This document shows positions 42,254 through 50,345 of a stretch of DNA of 64,000 bases, piece after piece. The stretch is taken from NCBI RefSeq assembly GCF_039542035.1, contig NZ_BAABHJ010000027.1, positions 62,001-126,000 of the forward strand, given 5' to 3'. The notes beneath the pieces were generated by a model. The model was not told the DNA's origin, made no database searches, and was given only the letters and a program-made list of their open reading frames with translations. Every line of letters begins with the position of its first letter. Position 1 is the stretch's first letter. The position numbers were made by a program, and so were the translations under genes. This stretch comes from Actinoallomurus liliacearum. Its GTDB lineage: Bacteria; Actinomycetota; Actinomycetes; Streptosporangiales; Streptosporangiaceae.

Positions 42254-44083
42254 ATGACGATCGAAGGTCGGCGGCGGCGCTTTACCGAGATGCGGCAATT
42301 ACTGACCTTCGGGGTGGTTCTCGGGTGGCGGGCCGATCGCCGGCGGGTGATGATCGTCCTGCTCCTGCAGCTCGGCCAGGCGCTCGGGGTCGGCGGCATG
42401 CTCCTCGCCGGGCGCGGCGTGGCCGACGGTCTCCTCGGCTCCGGACACGGGCGGACCGACGTCTCCCGGGCCGCCGTCTCCGCCGTCGTCGTCATGGCGC
42501 TGGCGTTCGTCAACAGCACCGTGAACATCGTCGGCCTCACCCAGCAGTCCGTCCTCCGCGTGGCCATCGAACGCGACGCCGTGGAGGCGGTGACCTCGGC
42601 CACGGCGCGGACGGACCTGCTGGAGTTCGAAAGGCCCGGATTCCACGACAGAGTCCGGCTCGCCCTCACGGCCGCGCAGATCCACGCCCCGAATCTCCCC
42701 TTCACCGTGCTGACGGTGACGCGGACGACGTTGACGCTGGCGACGGTGCTGATCGCGCTCATCGCCATGGCCTGGTGGCTGCTGCCGCTCCTCCTCGTCG
42801 CGGCCCTCCCGTCGATCCGCGTCGCGCTGCTCCAGCAGCGCGCCCATTTCGACCTGCAACGGCAGCTCACCGAGAACCAGCGCACGGCCGGCTACCTCAC
42901 CCAGTTGCTCACCGGGCGGGATGAGGCGAAGGAGCTTCGCGCGTTCGGCCTGAGCCGCGCCTTCTTCGACCGGCTGGCCGCCTGCTACGACCGCACGCTG
43001 AACGCCGAGGTCGCCTTCCGGCACCGGTTCCTCTGGAAGGAGATCCGGGCCCGGCTGGCCGGGCAGGTGATGGCGGCGGCGGCGGTCGGCGGCCTGCTCG
43101 TCGCCACCGTCGCCGGCGTGGTCGACGCGCCGACCGCGCTGACGGCGCTCGGCGGCCTGCTGATCGGCGTCCAGCAGGGCATCATGATCACCTCGGTCCT
43201 GCGGAGCTCCGGCGATTCGCTGCGCTACCTGCGGGAGTTGCGGCGTTTCACCGCCGAGGTCTCCGGTCCGCCCGCACCGCCCGTGGCCACGCGCCGGTCG
43301 TTCGGGGTCCTGATCGCCCGGAACCTCTCCTTCGCCTACCCCGGCGGCGCCCGGACCGCAGTGGCCGACGTGTCCCTCGACCTGCGCCCCGGCGAGGTGG
43401 TCGCGCTCGTCGGGGAGAACGGCTCGGGCAAGACCACGCTGACGAAGCTGCTGACCGGCCTGTACTCCCCCGCCTCCGGCGAGCTGCTGGTGGACGGAAG
43501 ACCCGCCCCCGCCGCCGAGCTGCGCGCGCTGTCCACCGTGCTGTTCCAGGACTATCTGCGCTACAAGCTCTCCGTCGCGGAGAACATCGCGCTCGGCGAC
43601 CCGGCGTTCCTCGGAGACCGGGGCCGGCTGCTGGAGGCCGCGCGCCGCGCCGGGGCGGCGCGGATCGTCGCCGACCTGCCGGGCGGGTACGACGCGCAGC
43701 TCGGCGCGGAGTTCACCGGTGGCACCGACCTGTCGCTCGGGCAGTGGCAGCGCATCGCGCTGGCCAGGGCGTTCTTCCGGCAGGCGCCGCTGGTCGTGCT
43801 GGACGAACCGACGGCGGCGATGGACCCCCGGGCGGAGGCCGACCTGTTCGCCCGGATTCGGGAGCTGTTCGCCGAACGGGCGGTGGTGTTGATCTCGCAC
43901 CGTTTCTCGAGCGTCCGCTCCGCGGACCGGATCCTCGTCCTGCGCCGCGGCCGGGTCGTCGAAACCGGCACCCACGACGAGCTGATGGCCGCGGACGGGC
44001 TGTACGCCGAGTCCTTCCGCCTCCAGGCGGCCGCGTACCTCGACGAGCCGGTCTCGCGGCCACCGTCGGCGAGACCCGTGTGA
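42254..44083 (+). CDS. ABC exporter (membrane plus ATPase half-transporter) of the RiPP locus
   Basis: This 609-residue protein has six membrane segments in residues 30-310 and an ATPase domain. The ATPase carries Walker A ALVGENGSGKTTLTKLLTGL (about 384-403), signature-like TDLSLGQWQRIALARAF (LSLGQ for LSGGQ), Walker B PLVVLDEPTAAMD and the H-loop LISHRFSS. It is of the type found as the D gene of lasso loci and other peptide exporters, and no peptidase C39 domain is present. It diverges from the cyclase-like gene across 152-269 bp. It probably exports, and gives immunity to, the locus product. Confidence 0.8.
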   Translation: MTIEGRRRRFTEMRQLLTFGVVLGWRADRRRVMIVLLLQLGQALGVGGMLLAGRGVADGLLGSGHGRTDVSRAAVSAVVVMALAFVNSTVNIVGLTQQSVLRVAIERDAVEAVTSATARTDLLEFERPGFHDRVRLALTAAQIHAPNLPFTVLTVTRTTLTLATVLIALIAMAWWLLPLLLVAALPSIRVALLQQRAHFDLQRQLTENQRTAGYLTQLLTGRDEAKELRAFGLSRAFFDRLAACYDRTLNAEVAFRHRFLWKEIRARLAGQVMAAAAVGGLLVATVAGVVDAPTALTALGGLLIGVQQGIMITSVLRSSGDSLRYLRELRRFTAEVSGPPAPPVATRRSFGVLIARNLSFAYPGGARTAVADVSLDLRPGEVVALVGENGSGKTTLTKLLTGLYSPASGELLVDGRPAPAAELRALSTVLFQDYLRYKLSVAENIALGDPAFLGDRGRLLEAARRAGAARIVADLPGGYDAQLGAEFTGGTDLSLGQWQRIALARAFFRQAPLVVLDEPTAAMDPRAEADLFARIRELFAERAVVLISHRFSSVRSADRILVLRRGRVVETGTHDELMAADGLYAESFRLQAAAYLDEPVSRPPSARPV

Positions 44084-44210
44084 GGCCCCGGCCGCCCCGA
44101 GGCCGGCGGGACCCGGGCCGTACCGGCGTCCGGCGCGGACGAGGATGGGGCCGGGACGCGACCGCTGCGCGCATCCCTCACACTGGTAGGGGACAGACCG
44201 AAAGGACGCA

Positions 44211-44783
44211 GTGGCCGCACGATTCTCCAAGGACTCGGCGGATCGCCGCACCGACGAGCCGCCCGCCGACCCCGACCTCCTGCCCGTCGACCCCGACACC
44301 GGCCCGATCGACGGGACCGCACCGGACGCCGACGTCTTCGCGGTCCGCGCCGGGCGCCGCGACCGGCAGTGGCGCGTGCTGGCGGCGATCTCGCTCGGCG
44401 GCGGGCTGGGCAGCGTCGCCCGCTACCTGATCTCCCAGGCGCTCCACGTGTCCCCCGGCCGCTTCCCCTGGGCGACCTTCACGATCAATCTGAGCGGGTG
44501 CCTCGCGATCGGGCTGCTCATGGTCCTCGTCCTGGACGTCTGGCCGCCGAACCGCTACGTACGGCCGTTCTTCGGCGTCGGCGTCCTGGGCGGCTACACC
44601 ACGTTCTCGACCTTCGCGGTCGAACTGCGGACGCTGGCCGCGCACGGGTCCTGGGGGATCGCCGCGGCGTACGCGCTCGGCAGCCTCCTCGGCGGGTTCG
44701 CCGCCGTGTGGTGCGGGATGACGCTGGCCCGGCTGATCGCCGGGCTGCCCGTGCTCCGGGGCCGGGAAGGACGGCGCGGGTGA
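44211..44783 (+). CDS. crcB: fluoride ion channel CrcB/Fluc, subunit with N-terminal extension
   Basis: This 190-residue protein has four membrane segments after a 60-residue acidic, Asp/Pro-rich extension (ADPDLLPVDPDTGPIDGT). Fluc signatures are present: GGGLGSVARYLISQ, FPWATFTINLSGCLAIG (the family's P-x-GT-x-x-x-N-x-x-G) and GVLGGYTTFSTFAVEL with the polar-track Thr/Ser and Phe box. Fluc channels let F- leave the cell. AAAGGACGCA precedes the GTG. A second crcB overlaps the stop (GTGA), a common heterodimer arrangement. No fluoride riboswitch was recognised in the 127-bp leader. Confidence 0.9.
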   Translation: MAARFSKDSADRRTDEPPADPDLLPVDPDTGPIDGTAPDADVFAVRAGRRDRQWRVLAAISLGGGLGSVARYLISQALHVSPGRFPWATFTINLSGCLAIGLLMVLVLDVWPPNRYVRPFFGVGVLGGYTTFSTFAVELRTLAAHGSWGIAAAYALGSLLGGFAAVWCGMTLARLIAGLPVLRGREGRRG

Positions 44784-45142
44784 CCGTCCTGCTCGTGCTG
44801 CTCGGAGGTGCCGTCGGAGCGCCGAGCCGCTACCTGATCGACCGGTACGTCCAGCGCCGACGGGACGGCGTCTTCCCCTGGGGCACGTTCACCGTGAACC
44901 TCATCGGCTGCTTGATCCTCGGTCTGCTCACCGGCTCCGCCCACACCCTGCCGGCGCACGTCGTCACCCTGCTGGGCACTGGATTCTGCGGAGCGCTGAC
45001 GACCTTCAGCACCTTCGGATTCGAGACCGTACGGCTCCTGGAGGACGGCTCGTTCCGCGAGGCCGGCCTGAACGCCGTGGGCGGGCTCATCCTCGGGACC
45101 GCGATCGCCGCCCTCGGCTACGCGGTCGGCGCCGCCCTCTGA
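44780..45142 (+). CDS. crcB: fluoride ion channel CrcB/Fluc, second subunit
   Basis: This 120-residue four-segment protein carries LLGGAVGAPSRYLIDRYVQR, FPWGTFTVNLIGCLILGLLT and GFCGALTTFSTFGFETVRLL, the complete Fluc set. Its GTG overlaps the stop of the first crcB by 4 nt. Dual-topology Fluc channels work as antiparallel dimers; paired genes like these usually encode the two opposite orientations of one heterodimer. Confidence 0.9.
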   Translation: MTVLLVLLGGAVGAPSRYLIDRYVQRRRDGVFPWGTFTVNLIGCLILGLLTGSAHTLPAHVVTLLGTGFCGALTTFSTFGFETVRLLEDGSFREAGLNAVGGLILGTAIAALGYAVGAAL

Positions 45143-45241
45143 GCCGTCCGCGGCCACACGACCGGCTCCGCGACGGGGCCGTGTCGGCGTCCGCTCTTTG
45201 GCCCGCGACGGCCAGGGCCCGGCAAGCCCCGGGATCAGCGC

Positions 45242-45346
45242 CACCGGAGGTCAGCGCCGCTCGAGGCCAGCCGCTCGAGGCCAGCCGCTCAAGGCGTCAG
45301 CGCCGCCCGAGGGGGCAGCACCACCGGAAGTCAGCGCCGCTCGAGG
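45242..45346. repeat. degenerate short repeats at the 3' end of the AhpD-like gene
   Basis: CACCGGAGGTCAGCGCCGCT (45242 on) recurs at 45322 with one mismatch, and both continue TCGAGG. Between them AGGCCAGCCGCTCG occurs twice in tandem. The right copy covers the stop of the AhpD-like gene, so the left copies look like duplications of that gene's end. Confidence 0.55.
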
Positions 45347-46017
45347 GGTCGGCGCCGCCGGGGAGGGTCGGGCGGGATCCGCAGCGCGGTGATGGCCGTC
45401 GCCAGCATGTCGTAATGGCCGACGAGCATGATCAGCTCGATGCACTCCCGGTCGTCGAGGTGCTCTCGGAGCCGTGCCCACGCGGCGTCGTCGAGGTCGC
45501 GCTCGGCCTGCAGGGCGTCCACCGCCGCCAGGATGGCGCGTTCGCGCGGCGACCAGCCGTCGTCCTCGGGCCCGCGCTCGACGAGCCGGGCAACGTCGGT
45601 GCGGGTGACCCCGGCCCGGGCGCCGAGCCGTACGTGGTGATCGAACTCGTAGCGGCAGTCCCGCAGGTGCGCCACCCGCAGGATGACCAGTTCGGTCTCG
45701 CGGCGCGGCAGCACGCCGCCCGGCATCAGCCGGCCGGCGAAGTGCAGCCAGCCGCGGAACAGGCGGCGGTGCCGGCCGAGCACCCGGAACAGCACCGGCG
45801 CCCGCGTTCCGGTCCGCCGTCCCGCCAGCCGGATGAACGTCCACGCCGGCGTGCCCAGCTCCCGCCGTGATCCGGGCGGCACACGCGGCACCCCACGCGC
45901 CGGCCCCTCACGCTCCCCCGCCGGGAACCCCTCTCCCGCCGGATCTGGCTGCTCGTCCGCCGGGGCCGGGGACCCGCTCGCCGATCGGGCGCGCGAGGGG
46001 GGCCGGTCGGCGGTCAT
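45331..46017 (-). CDS. carboxymuconolactone decarboxylase/AhpD-like protein
   Basis: This 228-residue protein has a helical CMD domain: PGGVLPRRETELVILRVAHL, then RDCRYEFDHHVRLGARAGVT, and WSPRERAILAAVDALQAERD. The AhpD pair C-x-x-C is replaced by DCRYEFDHH, with one Cys and two His. That is the pattern of the 4-carboxymuconolactone decarboxylase-like group of unknown reactions rather than peroxidase AhpD. About 50 residues of low-complexity Pro/Arg/Gly text precede the domain. ATG 46017 overlaps the SDR stop by 4 nt, so the two form one unit. Confidence 0.75.
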   Translation of the reverse strand: MTADRPPSRARSASGSPAPADEQPDPAGEGFPAGEREGPARGVPRVPPGSRRELGTPAWTFIRLAGRRTGTRAPVLFRVLGRHRRLFRGWLHFAGRLMPGGVLPRRETELVILRVAHLRDCRYEFDHHVRLGARAGVTRTDVARLVERGPEDDGWSPRERAILAAVDALQAERDLDDAAWARLREHLDDRECIELIMLVGHYDMLATAITALRIPPDPPRRRRPLERR

Positions 46018-46886
46018 CCGGCCCGGTCCTCGGGCTGCGGCGTCGTCATCGGCGGGTCCTCCTCCTCGAGGGCGATCCGCAGGGCGGGTTCCACCCGTGC
46101 CCGCACCGCCGTCTCCACCACCCGCTGGGCCGCCATCCGCCCGTACAGGACCGGCCCCACCCAGCGCGGAGCGTGCACCCGGCGGGCGCGCGTCGCGATG
46201 CCGCGCTCGAGCGCGTCGATCCCGGACCGGAGCGGCGTGACCCCGGTGAACCCGCCGCGCCGGCCCTGCAGCACGGCGCCCGCCCGGGTGCCGAACCCGC
46301 GGCGCGTCATGTCGGTGTCCAGTTCGGCGAAGTACGCGACGCCGACCCGCGCTCCCGTGTGCCGCAGCTCGAGACGGAGCGTGTCGCCGAGCGCCTCGAC
46401 GGCGGCCTTCGACGCACTGTAGGCCCCGAGCAGCGGGGCGTGGACGGCGGCGGCGAGCGAGGCGACGGTCAGCGCGTAGCCGCCCGGGTGGGCGATGTAC
46501 GGGCCCGCCGCGCGCAGCGTGTGATAGGTGCCGAAGACGTTCACGCGCATCGTCGTCTCCAGGATGCGCGGGTCGCCGCCGAGGACCGGCCACTGGCAGG
46601 CGACCCCGGCGTTGGCCACGACGACGTCCAGGCCGCCCAGCTCGTCGGCCAGCTCCGTCACGACCCGCTCGACACGGCCGCGGTCGGTCACGTCGCACGT
46701 CCGCCATGGCGCGTCGCCGCAGTCCCGGGCGACGGCCGCGAGGCCGTCCGGCTCTAGACCCGCCAGGGCCACCCGAGCACCCCGGGCGTGCAGGCGGCGG
46801 ACCAGGGCCGCGCCGATGCCGCGCGCGGCTCCGGTGACCAGCACGCGGCGCCCGCGCAGCGCCGCCGGGTCGTTCGGTCGTCGCAT
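46014..46886 (-). CDS. SDR-family oxidoreductase
   Basis: This 290-residue short-chain dehydrogenase has VLVTGAARGIGAALVRRLHA (Rossmann TGxxxGxG at about residues 18-25), VVVANAGVACQWPV, and the catalytic set ALTVASLAAAVHAPLLGAYS, then ASKAAVEAL (Ser, Tyr, Lys). The longer C-terminus (ALERGIATRARRVHAPRWVG) is typical of the large SDR subgroup near AhpD-like or monooxygenase genes in mycobacteria and relatives, where lipid or ketone substrates are suspected. It is cotranscribed with the AhpD-like gene. Confidence 0.8.
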   Translation of the reverse strand: MRRPNDPAALRGRRVLVTGAARGIGAALVRRLHARGARVALAGLEPDGLAAVARDCGDAPWRTCDVTDRGRVERVVTELADELGGLDVVVANAGVACQWPVLGGDPRILETTMRVNVFGTYHTLRAAGPYIAHPGGYALTVASLAAAVHAPLLGAYSASKAAVEALGDTLRLELRHTGARVGVAYFAELDTDMTRRGFGTRAGAVLQGRRGGFTGVTPLRSGIDALERGIATRARRVHAPRWVGPVLYGRMAAQRVVETAVRARVEPALRIALEEEDPPMTTPQPEDRAG

Positions 46887-47017
46887 GGATCAGCTATACA
46901 CCGGCTCCGCCGCTCGCGGAACCCGGGTCCGGCGGCGGGCGGCGACCACTATGGGACGGCGGCACCGCGTGACGCGACGTGGACCTGACCCCGGCCTCGC
47001 CAGGACCGGGGAGCGCG

Positions 47018-48238
47018 TCAAGCGGCGTCGGCGACCGGCTCGACCGCCGTCGTCCGCGGTGCCGCCGGCCGGGCGGCGCGCCGCCACATCGGGGTGGCGA
47101 GCAGGACGACGAGGAGACCCGCGGCGCCGGAGAGGGCGAACGCCCAGCGGGGGCCGAAGTCGTCGATGACGACGCCCGTGACGGGTCCGGCGACGGCCAG
47201 TCCCAGCGTCATCGCGGTGCCGTGCAGCCCCGTCGCCTCGCCGCGGGCCGCGGCGGGCACCCACCGGCTGAGGGTGTCGATCGAGGCGGAGATCGCCGGG
47301 GCGCACAGCATCCCCGCCGGGAGCAGTGCGAGACAGAGCCACTCCCAGTGGCCCGCCAGGCCCATCGGAGCGGTGAGGGCGGCCATGGCGCCGACGATGA
47401 CGAGCGGGGAGAAACCTCGGGGCAGCGCGCCGTACACGAATCCCCCGACCAGCGAGGCGATGCCCCAGAACGCGAGCACCAGGCCGGTCCACCTGGTCGC
47501 GGAGTCGGCCTTGAGCACCGCGACCAGGCCGAGCTCGGTCCCGGCGAGCACGAAGGTGGCGGCGGACGTCACGCCGAGCAGGGCGAAGAGCGCGGGCGTC
47601 AGCCACTGGCGGCGGCGCACCGTGGCTCCGGCGGTCTCCGACTCGGCGCCGACGTGGATGGGCGGGTCGAGCGCCAGCAGCGCCGTGCCGGACCCGACCA
47701 GTCCGAGCCCGATGAGTGCCATGGTCCAGGAGCTGCCGAGCGCGGTCGTGCCGGCCACGGCGAGCGCCGGGCCGGTCATGTAGGCCACCTCGACCAGCAT
47801 CGAGTCCAGGGCGTAGGCGCTGCGGCGGTGCTCGGCCGGGACGGCGGCCGCGAGGCACTGGCGGATGACGGTGAAGACCGGCAGTGCCAGGACCCCGCTC
47901 ACGAAGGCGCCCACGAGCAGCGGCCAGTACGGCAGGAACGGCGCGACGGTCCAGAAGAGAAGCTGAGCGAGCGTGGTGACCACCAGGACCGGCCGGAGGC
48001 CACGTCGGTCCACGAAGCGTCCGGCGATCGGGGCTCCGACCGCCACTCCTGCGGTCGAGGCCGCCCCGACCAGGCCCGCCTGCATGAAGCCGCGCCCCAG
48101 ACCGCCGACCACGTGCAGGGTCAGCGTCAGCCCGCAGGCGACGACCGGAATCCGGGCGACCAGCCCGACGAGCAGCAGCATCCGGACACCGGGGATGGCC
48201 AGCACCCGCCTGTAAGGTTCCACAGTCACAGTGATCAC
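47018..48238 (-). CDS. MFS transporter, 12 membrane segments
   Basis: This 406-residue transporter starts at a GTG. It shows GVRMLLLVGLVARIPVVACG, then GVAVGAPIAGRFVDRRGLRP (loop 2-3 motif G-R-x-x-D-R-R-G), VIRQCLAAAVPAEHRRSAYA and GFVYGALPRGFSPLVIVGAM. The pattern is that of actinobacterial MFS proteins of unknown substrate. GGAGG lies directly after a 21-bp palindrome that covers the leader, so repression at this site is likely. A later GTG (48229) is an alternative start with wider spacing. Confidence 0.8.
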   Translation of the reverse strand: MITVTVEPYRRVLAIPGVRMLLLVGLVARIPVVACGLTLTLHVVGGLGRGFMQAGLVGAASTAGVAVGAPIAGRFVDRRGLRPVLVVTTLAQLLFWTVAPFLPYWPLLVGAFVSGVLALPVFTVIRQCLAAAVPAEHRRSAYALDSMLVEVAYMTGPALAVAGTTALGSSWTMALIGLGLVGSGTALLALDPPIHVGAESETAGATVRRRQWLTPALFALLGVTSAATFVLAGTELGLVAVLKADSATRWTGLVLAFWGIASLVGGFVYGALPRGFSPLVIVGAMAALTAPMGLAGHWEWLCLALLPAGMLCAPAISASIDTLSRWVPAAARGEATGLHGTAMTLGLAVAGPVTGVVIDDFGPRWAFALSGAAGLLVVLLATPMWRRAARPAAPRTTAVEPVADAA

Positions 48239-48244
48239 TTACCT

Positions 48245-48265
48245 CCGCTGGCAGTATGCCAGCGG
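48245..48265. promoter_or_regulatory. 21-bp palindrome overlapping the MFS ribosome binding site
   Basis: CCGCTGGCA and TGCCAGCGG are perfect 9-bp arms around GTA. On the transcribed strand the arm ends exactly where the GGAGG ribosome binding site begins. It could be an operator (no regulator gene is adjacent) or an RNA hairpin that hides the start. Confidence 0.55.
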
Positions 48266-48500
48266 GCACCGACAGCCGGGAACCGGATTTCCGGCGCCTC
48301 ACGCCGCCGGTCGCCCACGTCGCCCGTCTTTTCTGACAGCGTTCGTCATCGCGAGTTCGGGCGGCTCGATTTCGCGGGTATAGGTATCGCGACGGGGGTG
48401 GCCATCGCGGTCTCCGCTGTTCGGCTCGATATTCCGGACCGTTCTTAGCCGCCCCCCGAACCCTGCGCATGACCAAAAGTCGCTCAGTCTGGGGCAAAAG

Positions 48501-49352
48501 GTGACGAACGACGAAAACGATAAAAGCCATGAAAATGAAAAAAGTGGATTTCTACAACGGCGTTGGATCATGCCTGCCGCCCTCGGCGCGGCCGTACTGG
48601 TGGGCGGTGCGGTGGGCGCGGGAGTGTTCCTCCTCGCCGGCTCACCGTCGCACGAGAACCGGTCCGCCCACCGGGCCGCGAAGGCGCGGCCCGCGGCCCC
48701 GGCGAAGGTCGACTGTCATGTGCGCAAGTGCATCGCGCTCACCTTCGACGACGGACCGGTCACCGGAACCGCCAAGCTCCTCGACATCCTCAAGGCGCGC
48801 GGCGCGCACGCGACCTTCTTCGTCCTCGGCCAGCAGGTGGCGAACAACCAGGACATCCTGAAGCGGGAGGCCACCGAGGGGCACCAGATCGGCAACCACA
48901 CCTTCGACCACGCCAAGCTGACCGGAGCCCCGCGGGCGAAGGTCGAGGATGAGCTCATCCGCACCCAGGAGGCGATCCTGCAGGTGACCGGCACGGCGCC
49001 GACGGTGATGCGACCGACCTATGGATACTCGGACAAGCAGGTCAATGAGATCGCGAAACAGATGGGGCTGGCGCAGATCCTGTGGACCGTCGACACGGTG
49101 GACTGGAAGGACCGCAACACGGCCGTGGTGACGAAACGCGTCCTCGCCGGCGCGAAGCCGGGCCACATTGTGATCATGCATGACATCCGGCCGACCAGCG
49201 TGGACGCCGTACCCGGCATTCTGGACGCTCTGACCAAACAGGGCTACGCCTTCGTGACGGTCTCCGAGCTTTACGGCGGCAACCTCGTGCCCGGCGACCG
49301 CTACCCGCCCTTCCTCGGATCGCCCACCGCGGGCCCGGCCCCGCCCATGTAA
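48501..49352 (+). CDS. membrane-anchored polysaccharide deacetylase (NodB domain)
   Basis: This 283-residue protein has one N-terminal membrane segment (WIMPAALGAAVLVGGAVGAG), then a CE4 domain. The domain carries CIALTFDDGPVTGTAKLLDI (metal/base TFDDGP), IGNHTFDHAKLTG (metal HTFDH), PTVMRPTYGYSD (R-P-x-Y-G), ILWTVDTVDW and IVIMHDI. It removes acetyl groups from peptidoglycan or other N-acetylglucosamine polymers outside the cell. GTG 48501 is preceded by AAAAGG. A 262-bp upstream gap is less GC-rich near the start and holds its promoter, though no clear hexamers stand out. Confidence 0.85.
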   Translation: MTNDENDKSHENEKSGFLQRRWIMPAALGAAVLVGGAVGAGVFLLAGSPSHENRSAHRAAKARPAAPAKVDCHVRKCIALTFDDGPVTGTAKLLDILKARGAHATFFVLGQQVANNQDILKREATEGHQIGNHTFDHAKLTGAPRAKVEDELIRTQEAILQVTGTAPTVMRPTYGYSDKQVNEIAKQMGLAQILWTVDTVDWKDRNTAVVTKRVLAGAKPGHIVIMHDIRPTSVDAVPGILDALTKQGYAFVTVSELYGGNLVPGDRYPPFLGSPTAGPAPPM

Positions 49353-49408
49353 GCCCTCGATGTGACCCGATCGGCGCCCGCGCGACCGCGCGCGGGCGCC
49401 GTCGGCCG

Positions 49409-50200
49409 TCAGTGCGCGGTCCAGCCGCCGTCCATGGTGAGGGACGCCCCGGTGATCATCGAGGCGTGCGGCGAGCAGAGGTAGGCGACCATCTCGGCGA
49501 CGTCCTCCGGCTCGATCAGCCGCCGGATCGCGGCCCGGGCCAGCATGACCTCGTCGACGACCCGGTCGGGCTCCATTCCGTGCGCGGCCGCCTGGTCGGC
49601 GATCTGATGCTCGACGAGCGGGGTGCGCACGTACGCCGGGCTGACGCAGTTCGCGGTCACCCCGTGCTCGGCGGCCTCGAGCGCGATGACCTTGGTCATC
49701 CCCTCCAGGGCGTGCTTGGCGGCGACGTAGGCGACCTTGTACGGCGAGGCGATCCGGCCGTGCACGGAGGAGATCCCGACGATCCGCCCCCAGCCGCGGT
49801 CGTACATTCCGGGCAGTGCCCGGCGGGCGAGGCGGAACGGCGCCTCCACCATGATCCGCTGGATGCGCGCGAAGACGTCCGGGGGGAACTCGGTGACCGG
49901 GGCGACATGCTGCAGCCCGGCGTTGTTGACCAGGATGTCCACGTCACAGTCGATGCCCTCGACCGCCGCGGCGTCGGACAGGTCCGCCGCGACCGCCCGG
50001 CCGCCGATCTCCTCGGCGACGGCCTTGGCCTCCTCCTCGCGCAGGTCGACGATGACGACCTCGGCTCCGGCGGCCGCCAGCCGCCGGGCGCACGCCAGGC
50101 CGATACCGCCGGCCGCGCCGGTCACCAGGGCCCGGCGACCGGACAGGTCCAGGCCGGCGGGCGACTGCGGGGACGGCTGCGAGGTGTTCGGCGGAACCAC
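49409..50200 (-). CDS. 3-hydroxybutyrate dehydrogenase-type SDR
   Basis: This 263-residue SDR has LVTGAAGGIGLACARRLAAA, DILVNNAGLQHVAPVTEFPP (the NNAGLQHVAP/EFP block is characteristic of 3-hydroxybutyrate dehydrogenases), VGISSVHGRIASPYKVAYVA with AKHALEG (Ser, Tyr, Lys), and CVSPAYVRTPLVEHQIADQA. It would convert 3-hydroxybutyrate and NAD+ to acetoacetate. GTG 50200 with GAGGA six bases upstream is clearly the start, although open frame continues further 5'. Confidence 0.85.
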   Translation of the reverse strand: MVPPNTSQPSPQSPAGLDLSGRRALVTGAAGGIGLACARRLAAAGAEVVIVDLREEEAKAVAEEIGGRAVAADLSDAAAVEGIDCDVDILVNNAGLQHVAPVTEFPPDVFARIQRIMVEAPFRLARRALPGMYDRGWGRIVGISSVHGRIASPYKVAYVAAKHALEGMTKVIALEAAEHGVTANCVSPAYVRTPLVEHQIADQAAAHGMEPDRVVDEVMLARAAIRRLIEPEDVAEMVAYLCSPHASMITGASLTMDGGWTAH

Positions 50201-50345
50201 GCATTCCTCCTCAATCGGGAACACTCCGTGCGGACACGACCCTATCCGCGCAATCCAGGGGTCACGCGGCCGGTCCGGAGGGGGTAAACCCTCGGCGATC
50301 TTGCGGCGTCCTCCGAGTGAACATCCGCGAGGAAGGGGACCCATC

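Noticed and set aside
44084..44210. Possible fluoride riboswitch before crcB
   Set aside because: The leader lacks the conserved GGNGAUGG and CUGAUGR elements; only a ribosome binding site is convincing.
42299..44299. 666-codon minus-strand frame opposite the ABC exporter
   Set aside because: No recognisable domain, low-complexity Gly/Arg/Gln text, and the exporter on the other strand has all Walker motifs.
46979..48448. 489-codon plus-strand frame opposite the MFS gene
   Set aside because: Gly/Arg/Asp-rich antisense text without a domain; the minus-strand transporter has 12 clear membrane segments.
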